Positions 54,989 to 64,000 of a stretch of 64,000 nucleotides of DNA are shown here, in pieces; the stretch's first letter is position 1, and each line of letters opens with the position of its first letter. Both the position numbers and the translations under genes were made by a program. Source of the DNA: Shewanella decolorationis S12 (GTDB lineage: Bacteria > Pseudomonadota > Gammaproteobacteria > Enterobacterales > Shewanellaceae); NCBI RefSeq assembly GCF_000485795.1, contig NZ_AXZL01000068.1, positions 1-64,000 of the forward strand, in the 5' to 3' direction. A model generated the notes under the pieces. It was not told the origin of the DNA and did no database searches. It saw only the letters and a list, made by a program, of their open reading frames with translations.

Positions 54989-56179
54989 ATGCAAAATATG
55001 GTGATTTTGGGCGCAACCGGGTCGATTGGTGCCAGTACTTTAAGTGTGATTTCGGCTAATCCCGATGCCTATCGAGTTTACGCTTTAGTGGCGAATGCGA
55101 GTGTCGATAAGATGCTCGCCCTGTGTTTGACCCATCGCCCCCAAGTCGCCCATATGGTCGATAGTCAGGCCGCATTAACGCTACACGCCAAGCTTCCCCC
55201 TGAACTTAATATCAAAGTCAGTAGCGGTGAGGATGAACTCATCGCCTTAGTCACAGCCACCGAGGTGGATACTGTGATGGCGGCAATTGTTGGCGCAGCG
55301 GGGTTAGTGCCCACCTTAGCTGCTGTTAAGGCGGGTAAGCGGGTATTGCTTGCCAATAAAGAAGCCTTGGTGATGTCAGGTGAACTCTTTATTGAGGCCA
55401 CGAAAGCTTCGGGCGCCACACTGTTACCAGTCGATAGTGAGCACAATGCGATTTTTCAATGCTTACCCGAAGAGGTGCAGGCCAATTTAGGCCGCTGTGA
55501 CTTAGCCGCATCGGGTATTTCCCATATTTTATTGACAGGCTCTGGCGGCCCCTTTTTAACTACTGAGCTTGCCAGCCTTGCGTCGATGACACCTGCGCAG
55601 GCCTGTAAACATCCAAACTGGTCGATGGGCCCGAAAATTTCAGTCGACTCTGCCACTATGATGAATAAGGGCTTGGAGTTTATTGAAGCGCGTTGGTTGT
55701 TTAATACCCAGAAAGACCAATTAAAGGTGGTTATCCATCCGCAGAGCGTTATCCATTCGATGGTGCAATACCGGGATGGTAGCGTGATCGCGCAAATGGG
55801 TAACCCGGATATGCGTACACCGATTGCACATTGTATGTCCTATCCACAAAGAATTCGCTCTGGCGTTGAACCTTTGGATTTTTTCAAAGTCGGACAGTTA
55901 AGCTTTTGTGAGCCAGACTTTAATCGCTTCCCCTGTTTGGCGTTAGCGATTGCCGCGTGTGCCCAAGGCCAAGAAGCAACTACGGTACTCAATGCCGCCA
56001 ATGAAATCGCCGTCGAGGCATTTTTACAGGGGCAGATTGGTTTTACCCATATCGCCAAGGTGAATGAAGCTTGTTTATCCTCTGTGCCTAAACGGGCGAT
56101 GACCAGCATCGATGATATTATCGCCCTCGATGCACAAACGCGGATTTATGCCCGCGAACAGTTAGCGAAATTTGCTTAA
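54989..56179 (+). CDS. dxr: 1-deoxy-D-xylulose 5-phosphate reductoisomerase
   Basis: 396 residues from the ATG at 54989; a longer frame starts in cdsA and another ATG follows at 54998. NADPH motif [12 protein letters not shown]; metal/substrate motif [11 protein letters not shown] and [11 protein letters not shown]. Commits carbon to the MEP isoprenoid route. Confidence 0.96.
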   Translation: MQNMVILGATGSIGASTLSVISANPDAYRVYALVANASVDKMLALCLTHRPQVAHMVDSQAALTLHAKLPPELNIKVSSGEDELIALVTATEVDTVMAAIVGAAGLVPTLAAVKAGKRVLLANKEALVMSGELFIEATKASGATLLPVDSEHNAIFQCLPEEVQANLGRCDLAASGISHILLTGSGGPFLTTELASLASMTPAQACKHPNWSMGPKISVDSATMMNKGLEFIEARWLFNTQKDQLKVVIHPQSVIHSMVQYRDGSVIAQMGNPDMRTPIAHCMSYPQRIRSGVEPLDFFKVGQLSFCEPDFNRFPCLALAIAACAQGQEATTVLNAANEIAVEAFLQGQIGFTHIAKVNEACLSSVPKRAMTSIDDIIALDAQTRIYAREQLAKFA

Positions 56180-56229
56180 CCCTCATTTAGTGTGGCTTAA
56201 GCGGATTTGACGATGACATAAGGAGTGGA

Positions 56230-57600
56230 ATGTTAGATTTTTTGTGGAACTTAGGTTCGTTTATCGTTGCGCTTGGGCTGCTCATCACCGCCCACGAATA
56301 CGGCCATTTCTATGTTGCACGTCGCTGTGGCGTGAAGGTTGAACGTTTCTCGATTGGTTTTGGTAAGGCTATTTGGCGCAAAGTGGGTCAAGATGGCACT
56401 GAGTACGTCATCGCCATGATCCCATTAGGCGGCTATGTCAAAATGCTCGATGAGCGAGTAGAAGACGTACCCGATGAGTTAAAGGACCAAGCCTTTAACC
56501 GTAAGACTGTTTGGCAACGGATTGCGATTGTGGCCGCAGGGCCTATTGCTAACTTTATCTTTGCGATTATCGCGCTGTATTTTATGTACTTAATTGGTGT
56601 GCCATCGCTCAAGCCGGTGATTACCTCGACGACACCTGGCACGGCAGCGGCGCAAATCCAAGTGAACGAGCCAATGCAAGTGACGGCGATTTCAGGCCAG
56701 CCAGTACGCAATTGGGAAGAAGTGAATTTAGCGCTAGTTGGCCATATCGGCGATGACAGCTTAACCGTCTCCCTTGCGCCGCTAAATGGCTTGCAGGGTT
56801 TAGACACCACAGCTCGCACTTACACCCTTGATACCCGCGAGTGGCGTTTCGACCCAGAAAAAGAGTCGCCAATTACAGCGTTGGGTCTGGGCGTGTATCG
56901 CCCTGCGATTGAGCCACAAATTGCGCTCATCAGCGAAGGCAGTGCGGCGGCTAAGAGTGACCTGAAGGTCGGTGATACCTTGGTTGCCATCAATGGCCAA
57001 AATTACACCGATTGGCAAGCTTTTGTTGACATTATTCAACATTCTGCCAATGTGCCTGTGGAGTTAACAGTGCGCCGTAATGGCGAGCAGTTTGCCATCT
57101 CCGTGACACCTGCAAGTGTTAAAAATAGTGATGGCAAAGAGGTAGGCGTGCTCGGGGTGATCCCAGCTCAGGCACAGTGGCCTGAGAATATGCGCCTGCA
57201 ACTCGAATATGGCCCAATCGAATCTTTTGCTATCGCAGCCGATAAAACATGGCAACTTGTTGCTGTGAGCTTTAAGATGATTGGCAAATTATTTACTGGC
57301 GATGTGTCAGTGAAAAACTTAAGTGGACCTATCTCAATCGCACAGGGTGCGGGCAATAGTGCAAACTATGGCTTGGTTTACTTTCTCGGTTTCCTCGCGC
57401 TTATCAGTGTCAATTTAGGCATCATTAACCTGCTGCCATTGCCTGTGCTCGATGGGGGACACCTGCTGTATTACTTCGTTGAGGTAATCACTGGTAAACC
57501 TGTGTCTGAAAAGGTGCAGGAAATAGGATTCAGATTTGGGGCAGCATTGCTGCTGATGTTGATGAGCATCGCGCTCTTCAATGACTTTGCCCGACTCTGA
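56230..57600 (+). CDS. rseP: Site-2 protease RseP
   Basis: 456 residues. Membrane metalloprotease with HEYGH at 22-26, two PDZ domains (about 115-310) and the second metal motif NLLPLPVLDGGH. Cleaves anti-sigma factor RseA in the sigma-E envelope response. Next to bamA, whose product it monitors indirectly. Confidence 0.96.
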   Translation: MLDFLWNLGSFIVALGLLITAHEYGHFYVARRCGVKVERFSIGFGKAIWRKVGQDGTEYVIAMIPLGGYVKMLDERVEDVPDELKDQAFNRKTVWQRIAIVAAGPIANFIFAIIALYFMYLIGVPSLKPVITSTTPGTAAAQIQVNEPMQVTAISGQPVRNWEEVNLALVGHIGDDSLTVSLAPLNGLQGLDTTARTYTLDTREWRFDPEKESPITALGLGVYRPAIEPQIALISEGSAAAKSDLKVGDTLVAINGQNYTDWQAFVDIIQHSANVPVELTVRRNGEQFAISVTPASVKNSDGKEVGVLGVIPAQAQWPENMRLQLEYGPIESFAIAADKTWQLVAVSFKMIGKLFTGDVSVKNLSGPISIAQGAGNSANYGLVYFLGFLALISVNLGIINLLPLPVLDGGHLLYYFVEVITGKPVSEKVQEIGFRFGAALLLMLMSIALFNDFARL

Positions 57601-57631
57601 GCAAGGACAGACTAATAATTAGAAGTGCTCT

Positions 57632-60112
57632 ATGAGATTGAATAAACTTTTTGCCTCGATGTTATTCGTCGGTGCGTCGTTTTCAGGGACTGTGTTGGCG
57701 GATACTTTCCAACCCTTTGAAGTGACCGACATCCAAGTTGAAGGTTTGCAGCGAGTCGCACTGGGTGCTGCCTTGTTAAGCTTACCAGTGAAAGTGGGTG
57801 ACACTGTTGACCAGTTAAAAATTCAACAAGCCATTAAAAGCCTGTACGCATCGACTAACTTTGAGAACATCTCAGTCAGTCATGATGGCGGTGTGTTGAT
57901 TGTCAAAGTCACTGAGCGACCAACGATCAGTGCCGTGACCTTTGAAGGCAACAAAGACATTAAAGATGAGCAGTTACAGGAAAGTCTGGACGGCTCAGGC
58001 GTGAAAGTCGGCGAGTCCTTAGACCGTACTATGCTGACGGGCATCGAGAAGGGATTACAAGACTTCTACTACGGTGTAGGTAAATACGGCGCCAAAGTGG
58101 AAGCGCAGGTGATTAACTTACCCCGTAACCGTGTCGAACTCAAATTCAAGTTCACTGAAGGTTTAGCGGCTGAAATTCGCCAAATTAACGTGGTTGGCAA
58201 CAAAGAGTTCACTGATGCCGAGCTTATCGGCATGTTAGAGCTTAAAGACTACGTGGCCTGGTGGGATCTGTTCGGTGAGCGTCGTTACCAGAAGCAAAAA
58301 CTGCAAGCCGACCTTGAAACCATTAAAACCTATTACCACAACAAGGGTTATATCCGCTTTGAAGTCACCTCGACTCAAGTGGCGATGACGCCTGACCGTA
58401 AAGGTTTGTATATCACCATCAACGTCAACGAAGGTGAGAAGTACAAGGTTAAAGACGTTAACCTCACTGGCGACTTAATGGGCCGTGAAGAGTTAATGAA
58501 ATCGATTCTGCCAATTAAGGCGGGCGATATGTACAACGGTGGTGATGTGACCTTCACCGAAGAGATGTACAGCAAGTACTTAGGCCGTTTCGGTTACGCC
58601 TACCCTGAAGTGAAAACCTACCCTGAAATTGATGATAAAACCAAGGAAGTGACCTTAAACATCAATATCAAACCGGGTAAACGTGTTTATGTTCGCTCTA
58701 TCAACTTTACGGGCAACACAGTTACTAAAGATGAAGTGATGCGCCGCGAGCTGCGTCAGATGGAAGGTGCTTGGTTAAACTCAGCGCAGGTTGAGCAATC
58801 TAAAGCCCGTCTAAACCGCTTAGGCTTCTTCGAGACCGTTGATACCGAAACCATTCAAGTGCCAGGTACCGATGATTTAGTCGACGTGGCTGTTAAGGTC
58901 AAAGAGCAACCATCGGGCTCATTTAACGCTGGTGTGGGTTATGGTACTGAATCGGGTTTAAGTCTGCAGTTTGGTGTGCAGCAGAATAACTTCCTCGGTA
59001 CGGGTAACCAAGCGGGCGTGAGTTTAAGCACCAACAAGTATTCTAAGAACGTTAACTTGTCTTACACCGATCCTTATTGGACCAAAGATGGAGTGAGCTT
59101 AGGTGGTAGCGTTTACTGGAACGAGTTCGATGCGAATGAGGCTAACCTTGAACGCTATAAAAACAGCTCCTACGGTGTGGCGTTAAACTCAGGCTTCCCG
59201 ATTAACGAATACAACCGTATCAACGGTGGTATTGGCTATCGTCATAACACGATTTCAGAAATCTCAGCCTACGAACAGGCACTGCGTTTCTACAATATCT
59301 ACCGTGACGATGATCCGAATGCCGATTTAAGTTTTGATAACTTCGAGCTGAGCTTAGGCTGGTACCGCAGCACCTTAAACCGTGGCACCTTCCCAACGGA
59401 CGGTTCGTCACAGCGTTTAAGCGGTAAGATGACAGTACCAGGCTCAGATCTGCAGTACTTTAAGACTGACTTTGATACTAACTATTATTTCCCCATCAAT
59501 CGCAGCCACAGTTTTGTAGTGTTAGCGCGCGGTCGTTTAGGTTATGGCAACGGCTATGGTCAATTTAATGATAATGACCAAATTCTGCCATTCTGGGAAA
59601 ACTATTACTCGGGCGGTAGTACCTCACTGCGTGGCTTTAAGTCTAACTCGGTTGGTCCTCGTTCATTCTATCTCTACCGTGGCAGTGAGCCTTGTGCGCC
59701 AGATCCATCGGGTGACGGTTGTAGCTTACCGGGCGATCCAAACAGTATTCAGGTCAGTTCTGGTCGTTCAATCGGTGGTAACGCGATTGCAACTGCGAGC
59801 ATGGAATTGATTGTGCCAACACCATTCTTGGATGAGGCCTACACGAATTCTGTTCGTACCAGCTTCTTCGTCGATGCGGGTAACGTATGGGATACTGAGT
59901 TCGATTTTGCTAAGTATCAAACGCTGCCAGCGGAAGAGTTTGATAAGTTGCAGGACTACAGCGATCCGGGTCGTATCAGGGCATCTTGGGGGGTAAGCTT
60001 ACAGTGGCTGTCTCCTATGGGGCCAATGGTATTCAGCTTGGCATGGCCGATTAAAGAATACGAAGGCGATCAAACAGAGATCTTCTCGTTCAATATTGGC
60101 AAAACTTTTTAA
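57632..60112 (+). CDS. bamA: Outer-membrane assembly factor BamA
   Basis: 826 residues. Signal peptide (about 1-23), five POTRA domains (about 25-420) and a C-terminal 16-strand barrel with GGSTSLRGF in loop 6, ending in an aromatic residue (Phe). Folds beta-barrel proteins into the outer membrane. Confidence 0.97.
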   Translation: MRLNKLFASMLFVGASFSGTVLADTFQPFEVTDIQVEGLQRVALGAALLSLPVKVGDTVDQLKIQQAIKSLYASTNFENISVSHDGGVLIVKVTERPTISAVTFEGNKDIKDEQLQESLDGSGVKVGESLDRTMLTGIEKGLQDFYYGVGKYGAKVEAQVINLPRNRVELKFKFTEGLAAEIRQINVVGNKEFTDAELIGMLELKDYVAWWDLFGERRYQKQKLQADLETIKTYYHNKGYIRFEVTSTQVAMTPDRKGLYITINVNEGEKYKVKDVNLTGDLMGREELMKSILPIKAGDMYNGGDVTFTEEMYSKYLGRFGYAYPEVKTYPEIDDKTKEVTLNINIKPGKRVYVRSINFTGNTVTKDEVMRRELRQMEGAWLNSAQVEQSKARLNRLGFFETVDTETIQVPGTDDLVDVAVKVKEQPSGSFNAGVGYGTESGLSLQFGVQQNNFLGTGNQAGVSLSTNKYSKNVNLSYTDPYWTKDGVSLGGSVYWNEFDANEANLERYKNSSYGVALNSGFPINEYNRINGGIGYRHNTISEISAYEQALRFYNIYRDDDPNADLSFDNFELSLGWYRSTLNRGTFPTDGSSQRLSGKMTVPGSDLQYFKTDFDTNYYFPINRSHSFVVLARGRLGYGNGYGQFNDNDQILPFWENYYSGGSTSLRGFKSNSVGPRSFYLYRGSEPCAPDPSGDGCSLPGDPNSIQVSSGRSIGGNAIATASMELIVPTPFLDEAYTNSVRTSFFVDAGNVWDTEFDFAKYQTLPAEEFDKLQDYSDPGRIRASWGVSLQWLSPMGPMVFSLAWPIKEYEGDQTEIFSFNIGKTF

Positions 60113-60168
60113 AAGGCATACACTCGGCAGGTTTTGCTGAATATAACAAAGGTAACAAGGAGTCTATT

Positions 60169-60675
60169 TTGAACAAGATGGTAAACCGTGCCCTGGTGAC
60201 GTTGGCTTTATTAGGTGCACCTTTAGCGGCGCAGGCAGAAAATATTGCTGTTGTTGATATGGGCGCTGTGTTTGAACAGTTACCTCAACGTGAGCAAATC
60301 ACTCAATCTCTCAAATCTGAGTTTGGTGATCGCATGTCTGAAGTTCAGAAAATGCAAGAAGAAATGCGCTCTCTGATGGAGAAGCAGCAACGTGATGGCG
60401 CGTTAATGAATGACACGCAAAAAACTGAGCTGGTTCGCAAGATGGAAGCGTTAAAATCTGAATATCAGTTGAAAGGTAAAGCATTGGATGAAGACTTACG
60501 TCGTCGCCAAGGTGAAGAGCAAAACAAACTGTTAGTTAAGGTGCAAAAAGCTATTAACACTATCGCTGAAAAAGAAAAATATGATTTAGTTTTACAGCGT
60601 GGTGCTGTCATTTATGTTAAGCCAAATGCTGACATCAGTGGCAAAGTGGTTGAAGCCTTAAGCAAAGGCAAGTAA
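60169..60675 (+). CDS. skp: Periplasmic chaperone Skp (OmpH)
   Basis: 168 residues. Start is TTG at 60169: AAGGAG lies 6 bases upstream, while the ATG three codons later is too far from it. Signal peptide ending AQA-E; long coiled-coil arms (about 45-130). Holds unfolded outer-membrane proteins for BamA. Confidence 0.95.
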   Translation: MNKMVNRALVTLALLGAPLAAQAENIAVVDMGAVFEQLPQREQITQSLKSEFGDRMSEVQKMQEEMRSLMEKQQRDGALMNDTQKTELVRKMEALKSEYQLKGKALDEDLRRRQGEEQNKLLVKVQKAINTIAEKEKYDLVLQRGAVIYVKPNADISGKVVEALSKGK

Positions 60676-60678
60676 TTG

Positions 60679-61704
60679 ATGAAAAGTGTGACTTTAAAAG
60701 AGCTAAGCCTGTTATTAGACGGCGTTGTTCAGGGCGATGAAACGTTAGTGATCAACAGCGTTGCGACACTTGAACATGCCCAGTCGGGTCAAATCTCTTT
60801 TTTAGCCAACAGCAAATACCGTGCTCAGCTTGAGTCAACTCAAGCGAGCGCGGTGTTATTGTCGGCTAAAGACGCGCAGGACTACTCAGGCACTGCGTTA
60901 GTCGTTAAAGATCCCTATGTAGGGTTTGCCCGTGTGGCACAGTTTTTAGATACCACGCCCAAAGCGGCTGTGGGTATCCATCCTTCGGCGCAAATTGACC
61001 CTTCTGCCCAGTTAGGTGAAGGGGTGGCAATTGGTGCTAATGTGGTGATCGGCGCGAACGTGATCCTCGGCGAAAACGTACAGATTGGTGCGGGTTCTGT
61101 GATTGGTCAAGATTCCATCGTAGGCTCTAATACTCGTCTGTGGGCCAATGTGACCCTCTATCATAATGTTCATTTAGGTCAAGATTGTATTATCCATTCC
61201 GGCGCCATTATTGGCTCCGACGGTTTCGGTTACGCCAATGAGCGTGGTCGGTGGATTAAAATTCCACAAACCGGTGGTGTCCGTATTGGCGATCGCGTTG
61301 AAATCGGTGCGAACTCAACTATCGACCGCGGTGCTTTAGGTCATACCGAGATCCACAACGGTGTGATCATCGACAACCAAGTACAGGTTGCCCATAACGA
61401 TATTATTGGTGAAAATACCGCGATCGCTGGCAGCACGACCATTGCTGGCAGTGTCACTATTGGTAAACACTGTATTATTGGTGGTAACTGCGCGATTGCG
61501 GGCCACTTGAGCATTGCCGACGGTGTCCATCTCTCTGGCGCGACAAACATTACAGGTAACATGCGTGAACCTGGTTTGTATTCTTCTGCGACAGTGGCAA
61601 TGGAAAACAAAGTGTGGCGCAAAAATACAGTTCGCTTCCGTCAATTGGATGAACTGTTCCAACGCGTGAAAACGTTGGAAAAGAATTCAAATACACCAGA
61701 GTAA
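60679..61704 (+). CDS. lpxD: UDP-3-O-(3-hydroxymyristoyl)glucosamine N-acyltransferase LpxD
   Basis: 341 residues from the ATG at 60679; a TTG just before is also in frame. N-terminal uridine-binding domain, then hexapeptide beta-helix (about 100-310). Third step of lipid A synthesis. Starts 3 bases after the skp stop. Confidence 0.96.
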   Translation: MKSVTLKELSLLLDGVVQGDETLVINSVATLEHAQSGQISFLANSKYRAQLESTQASAVLLSAKDAQDYSGTALVVKDPYVGFARVAQFLDTTPKAAVGIHPSAQIDPSAQLGEGVAIGANVVIGANVILGENVQIGAGSVIGQDSIVGSNTRLWANVTLYHNVHLGQDCIIHSGAIIGSDGFGYANERGRWIKIPQTGGVRIGDRVEIGANSTIDRGALGHTEIHNGVIIDNQVQVAHNDIIGENTAIAGSTTIAGSVTIGKHCIIGGNCAIAGHLSIADGVHLSGATNITGNMREPGLYSSATVAMENKVWRKNTVRFRQLDELFQRVKTLEKNSNTPE

Positions 61705-61736
61705 TTGCCCCAAGGCAATTTTGAGGAACTAGGTTC

Positions 61737-62201
61737 GTGTCTAATCAAATGAACACTATGGATATTACGGAGATCCTTAAGTATCTACCCCATAGATATC
61801 CATTTTTATTAATCGATCGCGTTTTGGATTTCACCCCAGGTGAGAGTCTCCATGCGATTAAAAACGTGACGATTAATGAGCCCTTTTTCCAGGGGCATTT
61901 CCCTGTTCAGCCTGTTATGCCCGGCGTGCTGATTTTAGAAGCTATGGCACAGGCCACTGGATTGCTCGCATTTAAAACAATGAGCGATGACGTGCCGCCT
62001 CCAGGTGTGTTGTACTATTTTGCTGGTATCGATAACGCGCGTTTTAGACGTGTGGTTGAACCCGGCGACCAAATCCATTTTGAAGTCAAAATGATTAAAG
62101 AGCGCCGCGGGATTGGCGTTTTCTATGGTGAGGCCAAAGTGGATGGTGAAGTGGTTTGTTCCGCTGAAATCATGTGTGCCCGCAGAGAGATTAATCAGTG
62201 A
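61737..62201 (+). CDS. fabZ: 3-hydroxyacyl-ACP dehydratase FabZ
   Basis: 154 residues from a GTG with GAGGA upstream. Hot-dog fold; His54 ([11 protein letters not shown]) and Glu68 are the catalytic pair. Competes with LpxA/LpxD for hydroxyacyl-ACP, which explains the clustering. Stop overlaps the lpxA start (GTGA). Confidence 0.96.
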   Translation: MSNQMNTMDITEILKYLPHRYPFLLIDRVLDFTPGESLHAIKNVTINEPFFQGHFPVQPVMPGVLILEAMAQATGLLAFKTMSDDVPPPGVLYYFAGIDNARFRRVVEPGDQIHFEVKMIKERRGIGVFYGEAKVDGEVVCSAEIMCARREINQ

Positions 62202-62968
62202 TAGATACATTAGCGTTTGTGCATCCCGATGCAAAAATTGGTAAAAACGTCACCATAGGTCCATGGAGTTATGTGGGCGCGGGTGTCGAGATTGGTGATG
62301 ATTGTTGGTTAAGTTCCCACGTAGTGGTGAAGGGCCCAACCATTATCGGTAAAGGCAACCGTATTTTCCAATTCGCCTCCGTGGGTGAAGAATGCCAAGA
62401 CAAGAAATACGCTGGCGAGCCGACTCGACTCATTATTGGCGATAACAACGTTATCCGTGAGCATGTGACCATTCACCGTGGTACGGTTCAAGACAATAGT
62501 GAAACCCGTATTGGCTCAAACAACCTGTTTATGAACTACGTGCATATCGCCCATGACTGTGTGGTTGGTAATAACGTGATTATGGCTAACAATGCCTCTA
62601 TCGCGGGCCATGTGCATGTGGGTGACTGGGCGATTCTCGGAGGTATGACTGGCGTTCACCAGTTTGTGCATATCGGGGCCCATGCCTTTACTGCGGGTTG
62701 TTCGTTACTGCTACAGGATGTGCCACCCTTTGTGATGGCGGCGGGACAACCTGCCATTCCCCGTGGCTTAAACAGCGAAGGTATGAAACGCCGTGGTTTC
62801 TCAAAGGAGAGCCAATTAGCGGTGCGTCGTGCCTATAAAACCTTATATCGCAGCAGTTTAACTGTTGACGAAGCGGTTGAAGCGCTTGCCGAGGATGCGC
62901 AGAACGATGAACAAGTTAAGTCGTTCATTGAGTTTGTTAAATCATCGGGTCGCGGCATTATTCGTTAA
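62198..62968 (+). CDS. lpxA: UDP-N-acetylglucosamine acyltransferase LpxA
   Basis: 256 residues from a GTG overlapping fabZ by four bases. Beta-helix repeats, catalytic region [10 protein letters not shown] (HIAHD at 116-120), C-terminal helical tail. First step of lipid A synthesis. Confidence 0.96.
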   Translation: MIDTLAFVHPDAKIGKNVTIGPWSYVGAGVEIGDDCWLSSHVVVKGPTIIGKGNRIFQFASVGEECQDKKYAGEPTRLIIGDNNVIREHVTIHRGTVQDNSETRIGSNNLFMNYVHIAHDCVVGNNVIMANNASIAGHVHVGDWAILGGMTGVHQFVHIGAHAFTAGCSLLLQDVPPFVMAAGQPAIPRGLNSEGMKRRGFSKESQLAVRRAYKTLYRSSLTVDEAVEALAEDAQNDEQVKSFIEFVKSSGRGIIR

Positions 62969-63083
62969 GAGTCTTAGACTCTACACTATGCCATTCATAG
63001 GCACTGCTCGTAATATTCTGCTTTAGATAATGCCATGGCAGAGATGCGCTGCGGTGCCATTCACTTGTCAGATATGATTGGTT

Positions 63084-64000
63084 TATGAGCAAAAAATCTC
63101 AATTAGTGTTTGCAATGGTCGCCGGAGAACTCTCCGGCGATATTTTAGGTGCAGGTTTAATGGCTGCACTGCAAAAAACACACCCCAACGCCCGTTTTGT
63201 CGGTATTGGTGGACCTCGTATGGAAGCCTTAGGCTTCGAATCCCTGTTCGCGATGGAAGAATTAGCCGTGATGGGGATAGTCGAAGTGCTATCACGCTTA
63301 CCGCGATTACTCCATGTGCGATCATCCCTGATTAAGTCCATCACCGAACTTAAGCCCGATTGCTTTATCGGTATCGATGCACCGGATTTTAATATCGGTC
63401 TCGAGCTTAAGTTAAAGGCGCAGGGGATTAAAACCGTTCATTATGTGAGCCCTTCGGTATGGGCATGGCGCCCTAAGCGTATTTTTAAAATCGCTAAGGC
63501 CACCAATATGGTGTTGTCGTTATTACCCTTTGAGAAAGCTTTTTATGATAAGCATCAGGTGCCTTGCACCTTTGTTGGCCATACCTTGGCAGACGATATT
63601 CCGTTAGAGAGTGATAAGGCAAGTGCTCGTCAGTTGCTTGAGCTCGATCCTGAAGCTGAATACCTCGCCATTTTACCCGGCTCCCGTGGCGGTGAGTTAA
63701 AGCAATTGGCCGAGCCGTTTGTTAAGGCGGCATTGCTTATTAAACAACAATTTCCTGATATTCGCTTTGTGACGCCCTTAGTGAATCAAAAGCGCCGTGA
63801 GCAGTTTGAGCAAGCGTTAAAAGACTATGCACCGGATCTGGAAATCCATATGGTGGAAGGTAAGTCTCGTGAAGTGATGGCCGCCGCCGATGGCATTTTG
63901 CTCGCCTCGGGCACGGCAACGCTTGAGGCCATGCTGATCAAACGTCCTATGGTGGTGGCGTATCGCGTGAGTCCAATGACCTACCGTATTGCTAAGCGTA
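63084..64000 (+). CDS. lpxB: Lipid-A-disaccharide synthase LpxB (partial, 3' end beyond window)
   Basis: The frame opens at ATG 63084 ([19 protein letters not shown]) and stays open for 305 codons to the window edge. GT19 features: [34 protein letters not shown] and [10 protein letters not shown]. Joins two acylated glucosamines in lipid A. The 115-base gap after lpxA shows no terminator, so it is probably in the same operon. Confidence 0.95.

Noticed and set aside
1-64000. Insertion sequences, phage genes, CRISPR arrays, tRNA or rRNA
   Set aside because: No transposase with a full catalytic triad, no direct-repeat/spacer pattern and no tRNA-like cloverleaf was recognised; PfaR only resembles part of a transposase.

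Overview
The window looks like a chromosomal segment of a marine-type gammaproteobacterium, almost certainly Shewanella. Evidence: a complete pfa (eicosapentaenoic acid) polyketide cluster arranged pfaE / pfaR-A-B-C-D, protein sequences of QueF, Syd and the DUF families that look typical of that genus, and the rpsB-tsf-pyrH-frr-uppS-cdsA-dxr-rseP-bamA-skp-lpxD-fabZ-lpxA-lpxB order. I see no insertion sequence, prophage, tRNA, rRNA or CRISPR array. Gene identities come from reading motifs and remembered families, not from a search.

Layout. 0.1-6.0 kb: small stress or envelope proteins (DUF3224, a double-BON periplasmic protein, a DUF2383 helical-bundle protein, a small lipoprotein, a DUF1328 membrane peptide), a sigma-54 activator with a degenerate receiver, and a fused membrane / dual-specificity phosphatase / diacylglycerol-kinase protein. 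6.6-26.5 kb: the polyunsaturated fatty acid synthase. pfaR, pfaA, pfaB and pfaC are chained by 4-base stop/start overlaps, pfaD follows after a 118-base gap with a hairpin, and a rho-independent terminator closes the unit. pfaE, the phosphopantetheinyl transferase that would charge the four ACP domains of PfaA, is divergent. 26.8-35.2 kb: a lipoprotein, an alkylsulfatase with a divergent LysR regulator, queF, syd, a Zn-ribbon/KfrA-like pair, DUF3192, DUF2789, a GNAT acetyltransferase and a DUF962 protein.

35.2-37.1 kb has no credible ORF and is the most interesting non-coding stretch. It holds two tandem CsrB-type sRNA genes, each with about 25 GGA motifs and a strong terminator. Each is preceded by an 18-bp UvrY/GacA-type palindrome at almost the same distance (158 and 159 bases) from a shared TAGAAT -10 element, with an IHF-like site in between. 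They are expected to titrate CsrA under BarA-UvrY control.

37.2-49.8 kb: DUF3301/DUF3549, the yqcC-truC-yqcA group, a PTS EIICB permease, purU, a GAF/HD-GYP/CBS signalling protein, dapD, glnD and map. A probable unannotated 57-residue basic protein lies antisense between truC and yqcA. 50.0-64.0 kb: translation, isoprenoid, phospholipid and outer-membrane biogenesis genes on the + strand. It starts with the conserved rpsB leader and ends inside lpxB, which is cut by the window edge. Many starts here are GTG or TTG.
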